Assembly: GCF_018138085.1 (NCBI RefSeq)
Contig: NZ_CP073105.1
Coordinates: forward strand, 3,968,001 to 4,032,000
Source of the DNA: Stutzerimonas stutzeri
GTDB taxonomy: Bacteria; Pseudomonadota; Gammaproteobacteria; Pseudomonadales; Pseudomonadaceae
Reading direction: 5' to 3'
DNA length: 64,000 bases
Within the stretch, counting starts at the first letter, position 1. Each line of letters begins with the position of its first letter. Positions 51,362 to 62,491 of this stretch are shown here, piece after piece. The notes under the pieces are model-generated. The model made no database searches. It worked only from the letters and a program-made list of their open reading frames with translations, and was not told the DNA's origin. The position numbers and the translations under genes are program-made.

Positions 51362-51970
51362 GCGAGCCTCTGTGCGGCTGCCCTTGGGTCTACTGAACCC
51401 TATCATCATATGATTGGCTGTCAAATTCGGCCGGCCACTTTGTTTTCCAATTCGCCCGAACGATGTAGTGGCCACCGGCCCATCCACGCGATTTCGCCGC
51501 GCCACAGGCTGCCGAAGCGGATAAATCAGGCTAGAGAGATGGCGCAGGCGAGACTGGGCAAGGCGCGAGCGGCTGGGGCGCGCCGCTCCAGGCTCGGCAG
51601 GCATACCACAACTCAGATCATATGAATGGCAAACAGCAGGCGATTGAATGCGCCGCCCGCTCGCGATCAGGCCAGGCCTCATCGTCTTCCCTCGCTTTCT
51701 TGTTCTTCTTGGTGGCCATGCGGCCTTTGCATGGCAACACTCTAAGAACCACCAGGCGCGCTGCCTAATGACAGCCGCTGATCGAGCGATAACCTTTTCT
51801 TATCGGAGGCGAAGCGGCTGCTGGGGCGGGGCAGGCGTTGGGCTCGGAATGATGCGCGAGACGCTGCGGTAAGGCGCTGGCTCAAGTCGGCTGCAACGTG
51901 CGCGCGATATGCGACATAGCGTCAGCGCAACCCGTATTGCTCCTCCTGAGCCGTTCTTTTCCGTGCGCCT
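51362..51970. other. 609-bp region without a firm gene
   Basis: This is the longest non-coding stretch of the window, between dgoR and the extra ftsH, both on the minus strand. It contains the probable dgoR operator and promoter (51405-51414), a second ATCATATGA site at 51617-51625 and a candidate 33-codon frame at 51618-51719. Otherwise I see no RNA gene, repeat or clear terminator. Confidence 0.6.
51405..51414. promoter_or_regulatory. Probable operator of the galactose operon
   Basis: A perfect ATCATATGAT palindrome 44 bases before dgoR, in the right place for a dimeric GntR regulator. A near-identical ATCATATGAA is at 51617-51626. Assignment to DgoR is inference. Confidence 0.45.
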
Positions 51971-53812
<1,842 letters not shown>

Positions 53813-53929
53813 ATCGGCTCTCCTCGTGTCGGCGACCATGCGCAGCGCTATCGGTGAGCAAAATTATGTCAGCCGTAAAACCGCTCCGCCTGGATCCAGA
53901 TCAGTTATGCCGCACGCAGCGGAGCGCGA

Positions 53930-54229
53930 TCAGAGCCCGCCGCGGACACCGAGCCCGACGCCCAGCTCCGCCGCCAGGGCAAAGGGGAGCAGCAGCGTGT
54001 CCAACAAGGCGCTAGCGGGCAGATCGAGCGCCGCGTATTTCGGCGCCTCGGCACCAAACCGATCGAGAGGACAACAGCCACCGTTGAGGCTGTACCAGTC
54101 CAGACGGGTACCTGAATAGATGATCGGCGCACCGGGTTTGGCGGCATCCATGGTGCGTACCGTGGCGCAGCCGGACAGCAGCAGGATGGTCAGGAATGTC
54201 GAGCAGAGTTGCATGGCTGGTTGCTTCAT
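53930..54229 (-). CDS. YceK/YidQ family small lipoprotein
   Basis: A 99-residue lipoprotein with signal peptide and lipobox LLSGC. The body resembles the YceK/YidQ family: GAPIIYSGTRLDWYS and PASALLDTLLLPFALAAE are typical. GGAGCG precedes the ATG. It sits upstream of the extra ftsH on the same strand with a 117-bp gap. Function is unknown; members are small outer-membrane or periplasmic lipoproteins. Confidence 0.8.
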   Translation of the reverse strand: MKQPAMQLCSTFLTILLLSGCATVRTMDAAKPGAPIIYSGTRLDWYSLNGGCCPLDRFGAEAPKYAALDLPASALLDTLLLPFALAAELGVGLGVRGGL

Positions 54230-54296
54230 GGACGCTCCGCTTGTGAGGTAATCCCGATGGTATCGCTGCGCTCAACCTATCCGTTCAAGGGCCGGC

Positions 54297-54926
54297 TCAA
54301 TCATCGCTGACGATATGGTGCTCGCCCCAACGCGGCAGCATGTCTTGCGGGATGTTGAGCAGGTTGAGGATGCGCGCGACGACGAAATCGATCAGATCGT
54401 CGAGGGTCTGCGGTTGGTGATAGAAGCCGGGTGATGCCGGCAGGATAGTCACGCCGAGATTGGACAGCTTGAGCATGTTCTCCAGGTGGATGCTCGAATA
54501 GGGCGCTTCACGCGGGACCAAGATCAGCTGGCGACGCTCTTTCAACGCAACGTCCGCCGCGCGCTCGATCAGGTTGTTGCAGGCACCGGTCGCGATGGCC
54601 GACAGGGTCCCGGTCGAGCACGGCACCACCACCATCGCCGTCGGCGCGCCGGAGCCGGAAGCCGGCGGCGCCATCCAGTCTTCCTTGGCGAACACGCGGA
54701 TCTGCCCAGCCGCCGCGCCCGTGTATTCGGAAAGGAATGCCTGCATGGCCTGCGGCTTGGCCGGCAGCACGACGTCGGTCTCGGTGGCCATCACCAGTTG
54801 CGCAGCCTTGGAAATCAGGAAGTGCACCTCACGGTCTTCCTGAATCAGGCAATCCAGCAGACGCAGACCGTACTGAGCGCCAGAGGCGCCGGTCATGGCC
54901 AAGGTGATGCGTTCCGGTCCGCTCAT
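54297..54926 (-). CDS. ubiX: Flavin prenyltransferase UbiX
   Basis: UbiX makes prenylated FMN, the cofactor of UbiD decarboxylase in ubiquinone synthesis. The 209-residue protein has the flavoprotein fold: [43 protein letters not shown] (in two parts), and [22 protein letters not shown] precedes the ATG, and this ribosome binding site lies inside the outer stem of the palindrome at 54927-55067. It lies downstream of mpl, the mpl-ubiX order seen in Pseudomonas. Confidence 0.96.
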   Translation of the reverse strand: MSGPERITLAMTGASGAQYGLRLLDCLIQEDREVHFLISKAAQLVMATETDVVLPAKPQAMQAFLSEYTGAAAGQIRVFAKEDWMAPPASGSGAPTAMVVVPCSTGTLSAIATGACNNLIERAADVALKERRQLILVPREAPYSSIHLENMLKLSNLGVTILPASPGFYHQPQTLDDLIDFVVARILNLLNIPQDMLPRWGEHHIVSDD

Positions 54927-55067
54927 GAATTTGCTCCCAAAGCTGCTGCGCTTGCTTATGCTGCGTTGAAACCTTACTCGAAATGCTCACTCGCACCAGC
55001 AAGCTCCGCTTTCTCGCAAGGTTTCGCCTTGCCTAAGCTTCGCTCGCGACACTTTGAGAACAAATTC
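54927..55067 (+). repeat. Long imperfect palindrome, copy B of the intergenic repeat family
   Basis: Outer arms GAATTTGCTCCCAAAG (54927-54942) and CTTTGAGAACAAATTC (55052-55067) match at 14 of 16 positions. The core 54943-55046 aligns with the minus-strand core of copy A at 26586-26690. The inner arms GAAACCTT (54968-54975) and AAGGTTTC (55018-55025) replace the CAGCC/GGCTG stem of copy A with a different but still paired sequence. It fills most of the mpl-ubiX gap and touches the ubiX start codon. Confidence 0.75.
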
Positions 55068-55085
55068 GCCCTATTCGCAAACTCG

Positions 55086-55114
55086 TAGGGTGGAAACCGC
55101 GAAGCGTTTCCACC
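55086..55114. repeat. Short hairpin repeat after mpl
   Basis: TAGGGTGGAAAC, CGAAGCG and GTTTCCACC form a near-perfect stem (arms 55089-55097 and 55106-55114), nine bases past the mpl stop. It looks like the TAGGGTGG-type REP hairpins I remember from Pseudomonas, and may stabilise or end the mpl mRNA. Confidence 0.55.
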
Positions 55115-55122
55115 TTGGGCGA

Positions 55123-56472
55123 TCAGCTCAAAGCGGCGGCCAATTTGACGTGCAACCCGCCAAAGCCGCCGTTGCTCATTACCACCACCTGCGTGCCCGG
55201 CGTGGCGTCGGCCTTGACCTTGGTAATGATGGCTTCCAGCGAATCGCACACGGTCGTTTCGACCGGCGAGCCGGCGACGGTGGCCGCCAGGTCCCAGCCG
55301 AGATTCGGCGGCGCGTACCAGATCGCCTGATTGGCCAGCGCAACCGACTCAGCCAATCCCTCGCGATGGGCACCGAGCTTCATGGAGTTGGAACGCGGCT
55401 CGATCACCGCAATGATCGACGTATCGCCCACCCGCTTGCGCAAACCGTCGAGGGTCGTGGCGATGGCGGTCGGGTGATGGGCGAAATCATCGTAAATGGT
55501 CACGCCGTTGACCTCGGCGACCTTCTCCATCCGCCGTTTTACGCTGCGGAACTCGCTCAGCGCCTCGGCCCCCTGCTTTGGCAGCACGCCGACGTGACGC
55601 GCCGCGGCGAGGGTCGCCAGTGCGTTGTTGACGTTGTGCTGGCCAGTCAGCTCCCAGTCCACCACGCCCTGCACGGCACCCTCGAAAATCACCTCGAACC
55701 GTGAGCCGTCGGCGCGCAGCAGGTTCGCCTGCCACTGACCGTCTTCTCCAGTGGTCTGCACCGGCGTCCAGCAGCCCATGCCGATGACGCGCTTGAGTGC
55801 TTCTTCAGCCTGCGGATGAATGACCAGCCCTTCGCTAGGCACGGTGCGCACCAGATGATGGAACTGCCGTTCGATCGCCGCGAGATCCGGGAAGATGTCC
55901 GCATGGTCGAACTCGAGATTATTCAGGATCGCGGTGCGCGGGCGGTAATGGACGAACTTGCTGCGTTTGTCGAAGAAGGCGCTGTCGTACTCATCCGCCT
56001 CGACCACGAAAAACGGTGTGCCGCCCAGGCGCGCCGAGATACCGAAGTTCTGCGGCACGCCGCCGATGAGAAAGCCCGGGCTCATGCCCGCATGCTCCAA
56101 CACCCAGGCCAGCATGCTGCTGGTGGTGGTCTTGCCATGGGTGCCGGCGGCGGCCAGTACCCAGCGGCCCTGGAGCACGTGATCGGCCAGCCATTGCGGA
56201 CCGGAAACATAAGGCAGGCCCTTGTTCAGCACGTATTCCACCGCCGGGTTGCCGCGAGAGAGCGCATTGCCGATCACCACCAGATCCGGTGCCGGGTCGA
56301 GCTGGCTCGGCTCGTAGCCCTGGGTCAGCTCGATGCCCTGGGCCTCGAGCTGGGTGCTCATCGGGGGATAGACGTTGGCGTCGGAGCCGGTGACGCGATG
56401 GCCCAGTTCCTTGGCCAGCACTGCGAGCGAGCCCATGAAGGTGCCGCAGATGCCGAGAATGTGGATATGCAT
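55123..56472 (-). CDS. mpl: UDP-N-acetylmuramate:L-alanyl-gamma-D-glutamyl-meso-diaminopimelate ligase Mpl
   Basis: Mpl recycles murein tripeptide by ligating it to UDP-MurNAc. The 449-residue Mur-ligase protein has MHIHILGICGTFMGSLA at the N-terminus and the ATP loop AAAGTHGKTTTSSML. VVEADEYDSAFFDKRSKF (Mpl-type), NLEFDHADIF and YDDFAHHPTAIATTL are also present. AGAGG precedes ATG 56472; the frame is open to 56520. ubiX follows after 196 bp filled by two hairpin repeats. Confidence 0.96.
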   Translation of the reverse strand: MHIHILGICGTFMGSLAVLAKELGHRVTGSDANVYPPMSTQLEAQGIELTQGYEPSQLDPAPDLVVIGNALSRGNPAVEYVLNKGLPYVSGPQWLADHVLQGRWVLAAAGTHGKTTTSSMLAWVLEHAGMSPGFLIGGVPQNFGISARLGGTPFFVVEADEYDSAFFDKRSKFVHYRPRTAILNNLEFDHADIFPDLAAIERQFHHLVRTVPSEGLVIHPQAEEALKRVIGMGCWTPVQTTGEDGQWQANLLRADGSRFEVIFEGAVQGVVDWELTGQHNVNNALATLAAARHVGVLPKQGAEALSEFRSVKRRMEKVAEVNGVTIYDDFAHHPTAIATTLDGLRKRVGDTSIIAVIEPRSNSMKLGAHREGLAESVALANQAIWYAPPNLGWDLAATVAGSPVETTVCDSLEAIITKVKADATPGTQVVVMSNGGFGGLHVKLAAALS

Positions 56473-56677
56473 GGGTGACCTCTGAAAAATGCCACGCTGA
56501 GCCATCGGATCAGGCGACACAGCCGCGCCTGTCGGCGCCGAAAACTGCGGCGCAGATTAGCACAGCACCCGCCCCCTAGCCGCCGCACCGCACGTCGCCT
56601 CGCCAACCGACGAACGGGCTTTGTTCTACGCTGAATCACAGCAGTCCCAACACAATTACAAGTTCCGGAGACTCACC

Positions 56678-58198
56678 ATGCGTTACGCCCATCCCGGCAG
56701 CGAAGGCGCTGTCGTTTCCTTCAAGTCCCGTTACGGCAACTTCATCAACGGCGAGTTCGTCGAGCCGGTCAACGGCCAATATTTCACCAACCTCTCTCCG
56801 GTCAACGGCCAGCCCATCGCCGAGTTTCCCCGCTCGGACGCCGCCGATATCGAGAAAGCCCTGGACGCCGCCCACGCCGCCGCCGATGCCTGGGGCAAGA
56901 CCAGTGTGCAGGCGCGCTCGCTGATCCTGCTGAAGATCGCCGATCGCATCGAGCAGAACCTCGAAATGCTCGCCATCACCGAAACCTGGGACAACGGCAA
57001 GGCCGTGCGCGAGACGTTGAACGCCGACATCCCGCTGGCGGCCGATCACTTCCGCTATTTCGCCGGCTGCATCCGCGCCCAGGAAGGCACCAGCGCGGAG
57101 ATCGACGAGCACACCGCGGCCTATCACTTCCACGAGCCGCTGGGTGTGGTCGGGCAGATCATCCCCTGGAACTTCCCGATTCTGATGGCCGCCTGGAAGC
57201 TCGCCCCGGCGCTGGCCGCCGGCAACTGCGTAGTCTTGAAGCCCGCCGAGCAGACGCCGCTGGGCATCGCCGTGCTGATGGAAGTGATCGGCGATCTGTT
57301 GCCGCCGGGCGTGCTAAACATCGTCCAGGGCTACGGCCGTGAAGCCGGCGAAGCCCTGGCGAGCAGCAAACGCATCGCCAAGATCGCTTTCACCGGCTCC
57401 ACCCCGGTGGGCTCGCACATCATGAAGCGCGCCGCCGAGAGCATCATCCCGAGCACCGTCGAGCTGGGCGGCAAGAGCCCGAACATCTACTTCGAAGACA
57501 TCATGCAGGCCGAGCCGACCTTCATCGAGAAAGCAGCTGAAGGCCTGGTGCTGGGCTTCTTCAACCAAGGCGAAGTCTGCACCTGCCCGTCGCGCGCGCT
57601 GGTGCAGGAATCCATCTACGGGCCCTTCATGGAAGCGGTGATGAAGAAGGTCTCGCAGATCAAGCGCGGCGACCCGCTGGACACCGACACCATGGTCGGC
57701 GCCCAGGCCAGCCAGCAGCAGTTCGACAAGATCATGTCCTATCTGGACATCGCCAAACAGGAAGGCGCCGAAGTGCTCACCGGTGGCGGCGTCGAGAAAC
57801 TCGAAGGCAGCCTGGCGACCGGTTATTACATCCAGCCGACGCTGCTCAAGGGCACCAACAAGATGCGGGTGTTCCAGGAAGAAATCTTCGGCCCGGTGAT
57901 CGGCGTGACCACCTTCAAGGACGAAGCCGAAGCGCTGGCGATCGCCAACGACACCGAGTACGGCCTGGGCGCGGGCGTCTGGACCCGTGACATCAACCGG
58001 GCCTACCGGATGGGCCGGGCGATCAAGGCCGGACGCGTATGGACCAACTGCTACCACCTCTACCCGGCGCATGCGGCATTCGGTGGCTACAAGAAGTCCG
58101 GCGTCGGTCGCGAAACCCACAAGATGATCCTCGACCACTACCAGCAGACCAAGAATCTGCTGGTGAGCTACGACATCAATCCACTGGGGTTCTTCTAG
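56678..58198 (+). CDS. exaC: NAD+-dependent aldehyde dehydrogenase (acetaldehyde), ExaC-like
   Basis: This enzyme should oxidise acetaldehyde, here probably the product of ethanolamine ammonia-lyase, to acetate. The 506-residue protein has [19 protein letters not shown] (coenzyme site), [12 protein letters not shown], the catalytic Glu in [11 protein letters not shown] and the catalytic Cys in [19 protein letters not shown] precedes ATG 56678; upstream in-frame sequence to 56621 looks non-coding. The permease and eutBC follow on the same strand, the order I remember at PA4022-PA4025. Confidence 0.94.
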   Translation: MRYAHPGSEGAVVSFKSRYGNFINGEFVEPVNGQYFTNLSPVNGQPIAEFPRSDAADIEKALDAAHAAADAWGKTSVQARSLILLKIADRIEQNLEMLAITETWDNGKAVRETLNADIPLAADHFRYFAGCIRAQEGTSAEIDEHTAAYHFHEPLGVVGQIIPWNFPILMAAWKLAPALAAGNCVVLKPAEQTPLGIAVLMEVIGDLLPPGVLNIVQGYGREAGEALASSKRIAKIAFTGSTPVGSHIMKRAAESIIPSTVELGGKSPNIYFEDIMQAEPTFIEKAAEGLVLGFFNQGEVCTCPSRALVQESIYGPFMEAVMKKVSQIKRGDPLDTDTMVGAQASQQQFDKIMSYLDIAKQEGAEVLTGGGVEKLEGSLATGYYIQPTLLKGTNKMRVFQEEIFGPVIGVTTFKDEAEALAIANDTEYGLGAGVWTRDINRAYRMGRAIKAGRVWTNCYHLYPAHAAFGGYKKSGVGRETHKMILDHYQQTKNLLVSYDINPLGFF

Positions 58199-58299
58199 CG
58201 CTCTGAAAAAGTGCCCGCCCGCGCCGCAAGGTGTCGGGCTGGTGCGCCCTTGGCGGTGTTTCCCTTTCGAATATGCACAAATAGCGCTGAACAGCCCGA

Positions 58300-58316
58300 A
58301 GGCACAGCGCTTGCTT
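58300..58316 (+). promoter_or_regulatory. Sigma-54 (-24/-12) promoter before the ethanolamine permease
   Basis: GGCAC-N5-TTGCTTT with GG at 58301-58302 and GC at 58313-58314, exactly 10 bp apart. This is a near-consensus RpoN promoter. Ethanolamine catabolism in P. aeruginosa is known to need RpoN and the enhancer-binding protein EatR; no eatR gene is in this window. Confidence 0.75.
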
Positions 58317-58358
58317 TAACGATCCTGCCGTACCCGAACCCATTGAAGGATGATCCCC

Positions 58359-59807
58359 ATGGCTCTCGAACACAGCAGTGCGACACCCCCGACACACGCC
58401 ATCGATTTCGAAGCAGTTGGCAGCACCTATTTCCAGGAACGCGAACTGAAGAAAGGCGCCGCCGGTTGGGTGCTGCTGGTGGGCCTGGGCGTGGCCTACG
58501 TGATTTCAGGTGATTACGCCGGCTGGAACTTCGGCCTGGCTCAGGGCGGCTGGGGCGGATTGTTCATCGCCACGCTGCTTATGGCCACCATGTACCTGTG
58601 CATGTGCTTTTCGCTGGCTGAACTGTCCTCGATGATTCCCACCGCGGGCGGCGGCTATGGCTTTGCCCGTAGCGCGTTCGGCCCGCTCGGTGGCTTTCTC
58701 ACCGGTACGGCGATCCTCATCGAATACGCCATTGCCCCGGCCGCCATCGCCGTATTCATCGGCGCCTACTGCGAGTCGCTGTTCGGCATCGGCGGCTGGG
58801 CGATCTATCTGGCGTTCTACATCATCTTTATCGGCATCCATATCTTCGGCGTCGGCGAAGCGCTGAAGCTGATGTTCATCATCACCGCAGTCGCCGCGCT
58901 GGCGCTGGCGGTCTTCATCGTCGCGATGGTGCCGCACTTCTCCGTCGACAAACTGCTGGACATCGCACCGACTACCGCCGCGGGTGCCAGCAGCTTTCTG
59001 CCCTACGGCTACGTCGGTATCTGGGCGGCGATTCCCTACGCGATCTGGTTCTTCCTCGCGGTCGAAGGCGTACCGCTGGCCGCCGAGGAAACCAAGAACC
59101 CGCAGCGCGACATGCCCCGCGGGCTGATCGGCGCCATGCTGATCCTGGCTGCCTTCGCCGGCTTGATCCTCTTGGTCGGCCCTGGCGGTGCGGGCTCCAG
59201 TACGCTGGTCGAGTCCGGCAATCCGTTGGTCGAAGCACTGACCAGCGCCTATGGTTCCTCGACCTGGATGAGCGGCTTCGTCAACCTGGTCGGGCTGGCC
59301 GGTTTGATCGCCAGCTTCTTCTCGATCATCTACGCCTATTCGCGGCAGATCTTCGCGCTGTCGCGAGCCGGCTACCTGCCACGCAAACTGTCGCTGACCA
59401 ACAAGAACAAGGCGCCGGTCATGGCATTGGTGATTCCCGGCATCATCGGCTTCCTGCTCTCGCTGACCGGCCAGGGCGACCTGTTGATTCTGGTAGCGGT
59501 GTTCGGCGCCACCATCTCCTACGTGCTGATGATGGCCTCGCACATCGTCCTGCGCATGCGCCGGCCGGATATGCACCGTCCGTACAAGACGCCCGGTGGC
59601 GTGCTGACTTCTGGCGTGGCGCTGGTGCTGGCATGCATCGCGGTGGTGGCCGGCTTCCTGGTCGATCCACGCGTGGTGATCGCCGCCGTGGTGATCTACG
59701 GCATCTTCATCGCCTACTTCGCCTTCTACTCCCGGCACCACCTGGTCGCCGGTACGCCGGAAGAAGAATTCGCGGCGATTGAGAACGCCGAGGCATCGTT
59801 GAACTAG
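58359..59807 (+). CDS. eat: Ethanolamine permease
   Basis: An APC-superfamily transporter that brings ethanolamine into the cell. The 482-residue protein has about twelve membrane segments, with VGLGVAYVISGDYAGWNFGL in TM1 and AELSSMIPTAGGGYGFAR in TM2, both typical of the Eat family. EGVPLAAEETKNPQRDMPRG is in the middle loop. GAAGGA lies eight bases before ATG 58359; another ATG at 58350 is too close to it. It is 160 bp after the aldehyde dehydrogenase and 13 bp before eutB, with its own RpoN promoter. Confidence 0.94.
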   Translation: MALEHSSATPPTHAIDFEAVGSTYFQERELKKGAAGWVLLVGLGVAYVISGDYAGWNFGLAQGGWGGLFIATLLMATMYLCMCFSLAELSSMIPTAGGGYGFARSAFGPLGGFLTGTAILIEYAIAPAAIAVFIGAYCESLFGIGGWAIYLAFYIIFIGIHIFGVGEALKLMFIITAVAALALAVFIVAMVPHFSVDKLLDIAPTTAAGASSFLPYGYVGIWAAIPYAIWFFLAVEGVPLAAEETKNPQRDMPRGLIGAMLILAAFAGLILLVGPGGAGSSTLVESGNPLVEALTSAYGSSTWMSGFVNLVGLAGLIASFFSIIYAYSRQIFALSRAGYLPRKLSLTNKNKAPVMALVIPGIIGFLLSLTGQGDLLILVAVFGATISYVLMMASHIVLRMRRPDMHRPYKTPGGVLTSGVALVLACIAVVAGFLVDPRVVIAAVVIYGIFIAYFAFYSRHHLVAGTPEEEFAAIENAEASLN

Positions 59808-59820
59808 CGGGAGATAAGCC

Positions 59821-61215
59821 ATGGCGGCATACACCCACAGCGTAGGCGGCACCACTTGGCGCTTCGACAGCCTGCGCGAGGTCATGGCCAAGGCCAGCCC
59901 GGCGCGCTCCGGCGACTTTCTCGCCGAGGTCGCGGCGGGCAGCGATGCCGAGCGCGTCGCCGCGCAGATGTGCCTGGCGCAGATCCCGCTCAAGCGTTTT
60001 CTCGACGAAGCGCTGATCCCCTACGAAACGGATGAAGTCACCCGGCTGATCATCGACAGCCACGACGCCGACGCCTTCGCCCCGGTCAGCCACCTGACCG
60101 TCGGCGATTTCCGCAACTGGCTGCTGGGCGACGACGCCGACGAGGCGGCGCTCAAAGCTCTGGCGCCGGGGCTCACCCCAGAGATGGTCGCCGCGGTGTC
60201 GAAGATCATGCGCGTGCAGGACCTGATTCTGGTCGCGCAGAAAGTCCGCGTCGTCAGCCGCTTTCGCAACACCATCGGCCTGCGCGGGCGCATGTCCACC
60301 CGCCTGCAACCCAACCACCCGACCGACGAAGCCGCCGGCATCGCCGCCAGCATCGTCGACGGTCTGCTCTACGGCAACGGTGACGCGGTGATCGGCATCA
60401 ACCCGGCCACCGACAGCACCAGCGGCATCTGCGAACTGCTGAAGATGCTCGACGCCATCATCCAGCGTTACGAGATCCCGACCCAGGGCTGCATCCTCAC
60501 CCATGTCACCATGTCCATCGAGGCGATCAACCGTGGCGCGCCGCTGGACCTGGTGTTCCAGTCCATCGCCGGCACCGAAGCGGCCAACGCCAGCTTCGGC
60601 ATCAACCTCGCGGTGCTGCAGGAAGGCTACGAAGCAGGCCTGTCGCAGAAGCGCGGCACGGTCGGCGACAACCTGATGTACTTCGAGACCGGTCAGGGCA
60701 GCGCCTTGTCAGCCAATGCCCACCACGGCGTCGACCAGCAGACCTGCGAAGCCCGCGCCTACGCCGTGGCCCGAAAATTCAAACCGCTGCTGGTCAATAC
60801 CGTGGTCGGTTTCATCGGCCCGGAATACCTCTACAACGGCAAACAGATTATCCGCGCCGGACTGGAGGATCACTTCTGCGCCAAGCTGCTCGGCGTGCCC
60901 ATGGGCTGCGACATTTGCTACACCAACCACGCCGAAGCCGATCAGGACGACATGGACGTGCTGCTGACCCTGCTCGGCACCGCCGGCATCAACTTCATCA
61001 TGGGCATCCCCGGCTCCGACGACGTGATGCTCAACTACCAGACTACCTCCTTCCACGACGCGCTTTACCTGCGCCAGAGTCTCGGGCTCAGGCCCGCGCC
61101 GGAATTCGAGGAGTGGCTGGCAAAAATGGACATCCTGCGCCAGGACGGCGGGCGCCTGCAGATGAGCGAGCAACTTCCGCCTGCCTTTCGCCGGGCGTTG
61201 GAGAAAATGACATGA
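59821..61215 (+). CDS. eutB: Ethanolamine ammonia-lyase large subunit
   Basis: EutB is the adenosylcobalamin-dependent subunit that splits ethanolamine into acetaldehyde and ammonia. The 464-residue protein has a TIM-barrel with NPATDSTSGICELLKMLD, TQGCILTHVTMSIEAI and FETGQGSALSANAHHGVDQQT (in two parts). CDICYTNHAEADQDDMD follows. GGGAG precedes the ATG. Length is normal. eutC follows after 136 bp containing one REP element. Confidence 0.96.
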   Translation: MAAYTHSVGGTTWRFDSLREVMAKASPARSGDFLAEVAAGSDAERVAAQMCLAQIPLKRFLDEALIPYETDEVTRLIIDSHDADAFAPVSHLTVGDFRNWLLGDDADEAALKALAPGLTPEMVAAVSKIMRVQDLILVAQKVRVVSRFRNTIGLRGRMSTRLQPNHPTDEAAGIAASIVDGLLYGNGDAVIGINPATDSTSGICELLKMLDAIIQRYEIPTQGCILTHVTMSIEAINRGAPLDLVFQSIAGTEAANASFGINLAVLQEGYEAGLSQKRGTVGDNLMYFETGQGSALSANAHHGVDQQTCEARAYAVARKFKPLLVNTVVGFIGPEYLYNGKQIIRAGLEDHFCAKLLGVPMGCDICYTNHAEADQDDMDVLLTLLGTAGINFIMGIPGSDDVMLNYQTTSFHDALYLRQSLGLRPAPEFEEWLAKMDILRQDGGRLQMSEQLPPAFRRALEKMT

Positions 61216-61269
61216 GGGGTCAACGCAGGTGTGCGAGCCGCCAACGAGCCACACACCCACACCGCCCCC

Positions 61270-61292
61270 GTGGGAGCGGTCTCGACCGCGAA
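61270..61292 (+). repeat. REP element 1, between eutB and eutC
   Basis: GTGGGAGCGG-TCTCGACCGCGAA with the GCGGTC/GACCGC hairpin typical of Pseudomonas REP sequences. It lies inside the eutBC operon. Confidence 0.75.
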
Positions 61293-61351
61293 CGAGCCAA
61301 GCACAAGGCCGCTCTCACTGGAGCTACGTGCATTGACGATAGGGAGCCGCG

Positions 61352-62146
61352 ATGAACCATGTGCCCAATCCCTGGCGAAACCTGCGCCAGCTCACCCCCG
61401 CGCGCATCGCCCTGGGCCGCGCCGGCGCCAGCCTGCCCACTGAAGCCCAGCTGGATTTCCAGTTTGCCCATGCCCAGGCGCGCGACGCCGTTCACCTCGC
61501 CCTCGACACCGACGAACTGGCTGCGCAACTGGAGCAGCGCGGCTATCGCTGCCTGCACTTGCGCAGCGCCGCCGGGGACCGCAACACCTACCTGCAGCGC
61601 CCTGACCTGGGGCGGCGATTGAGCGACGAGTCGGCCGAGCGACTGAACGATCATGCGCAGCAGCACCCGAGCGGCTATGACCTGGCGATCGTTGTCGCCG
61701 ATGGGCTGTCCGCGCTGGCGGTTCAGCGTCATGTCCTGCCGTTGCTGCAGCGCATCGAGGAGCAGATTCAGAAAGACGGCTGGAGCCTCGCGCCACTCAG
61801 CCTGGTGCAACAAGGCCGCGTCGCGCTCGGCGACGAAGTGGGCGAAAGGCTGAAGGCAAAAATGGTGGTGATGCTGCTGGGCGAGCGCCCCGGCCTGAGT
61901 TCGCCGGACAGCCTCGGCCTGTATTTCACTTACGACCCGAAAGTCGGCCGCACGGATGCCGACCGCAATTGCATCTCCAATATTCGCCTGGAAGGCTTGA
62001 GCTACAACCTCGCCGCCCACCGCCTGATCCACCTGATGCGTGAAGCCTGTCGCCGGCAGCTCTCAGGCGTGAACCTGAAAGATGAAGCGGAAGTGCTCAG
62101 CCTCGACGACGGCACACCGAAAGCCGGTAACTTCCTGCTGAGTTGA
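61352..62146 (+). CDS. eutC: Ethanolamine ammonia-lyase small subunit
   Basis: EutC completes the cobalamin-binding site of ethanolamine ammonia-lyase. The 264-residue protein has [71 protein letters not shown] and [20 protein letters not shown] precedes the ATG. It lacks the long N-terminal extension that targets EutC to microcompartments in enterobacteria, in keeping with the absence of shell genes. Confidence 0.95.
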   Translation: MNHVPNPWRNLRQLTPARIALGRAGASLPTEAQLDFQFAHAQARDAVHLALDTDELAAQLEQRGYRCLHLRSAAGDRNTYLQRPDLGRRLSDESAERLNDHAQQHPSGYDLAIVVADGLSALAVQRHVLPLLQRIEEQIQKDGWSLAPLSLVQQGRVALGDEVGERLKAKMVVMLLGERPGLSSPDSLGLYFTYDPKVGRTDADRNCISNIRLEGLSYNLAAHRLIHLMREACRRQLSGVNLKDEAEVLSLDDGTPKAGNFLLS

Positions 62147-62208
62147 CATATGTGGAGCGTTTTCGGCTCGGTTCACCGCAGCCGTTCCGAGGTGAGACGC
62201 TGATACCC

Positions 62209-62245
62209 GTGGGAGCGGACTGGGATGCTTGGTCTTGACCGCGAA
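62209..62245 (+). repeat. REP element 2, interrupted
   Basis: GTGGGAGCGG (62209-62218) and GGTCTTGACCGCGAA (62231-62245) are the two halves of the REP unit, separated by a 12-base insertion. Confidence 0.55.
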
Positions 62246-62359
62246 AAGCAACCCGCAAACCTCGCGACCAGTCCTCGGCCTCGTCGCTCTTTTACCGTGC
62301 TTGCCGGTACTCGACAGCCCGCTTAAGGTTGTCGGTGCGGTACATTCAGACGCCTGACA

Positions 62360-62422
62360 TTCGCGGTCAAGACCGCTCCCACAAGCCAATGCGCGCGCCG
62401 TGGGAGCGGTCTTGACCGCGAA
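62360..62422. repeat. REP pair in inverted orientation (BIME-like)
   Basis: TTCGCGGTCAAGACCGCTCCCAC on the plus strand (62360-62382, split here only by reading: TTCGCGG, TCAAGACC, GCTCCCAC) faces its inverse at 62400-62422. A 17-base spacer separates them. With element 2 it fills the 345-bp gap between eutC and mtfA, which has no gene. Confidence 0.8.
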
Positions 62423-62491
62423 ACTCTCGATCCACACGCACAACGGGCCACGGTCATTACCGAGACGGCGCCCCAGGCTGGAAGCTTTCCC

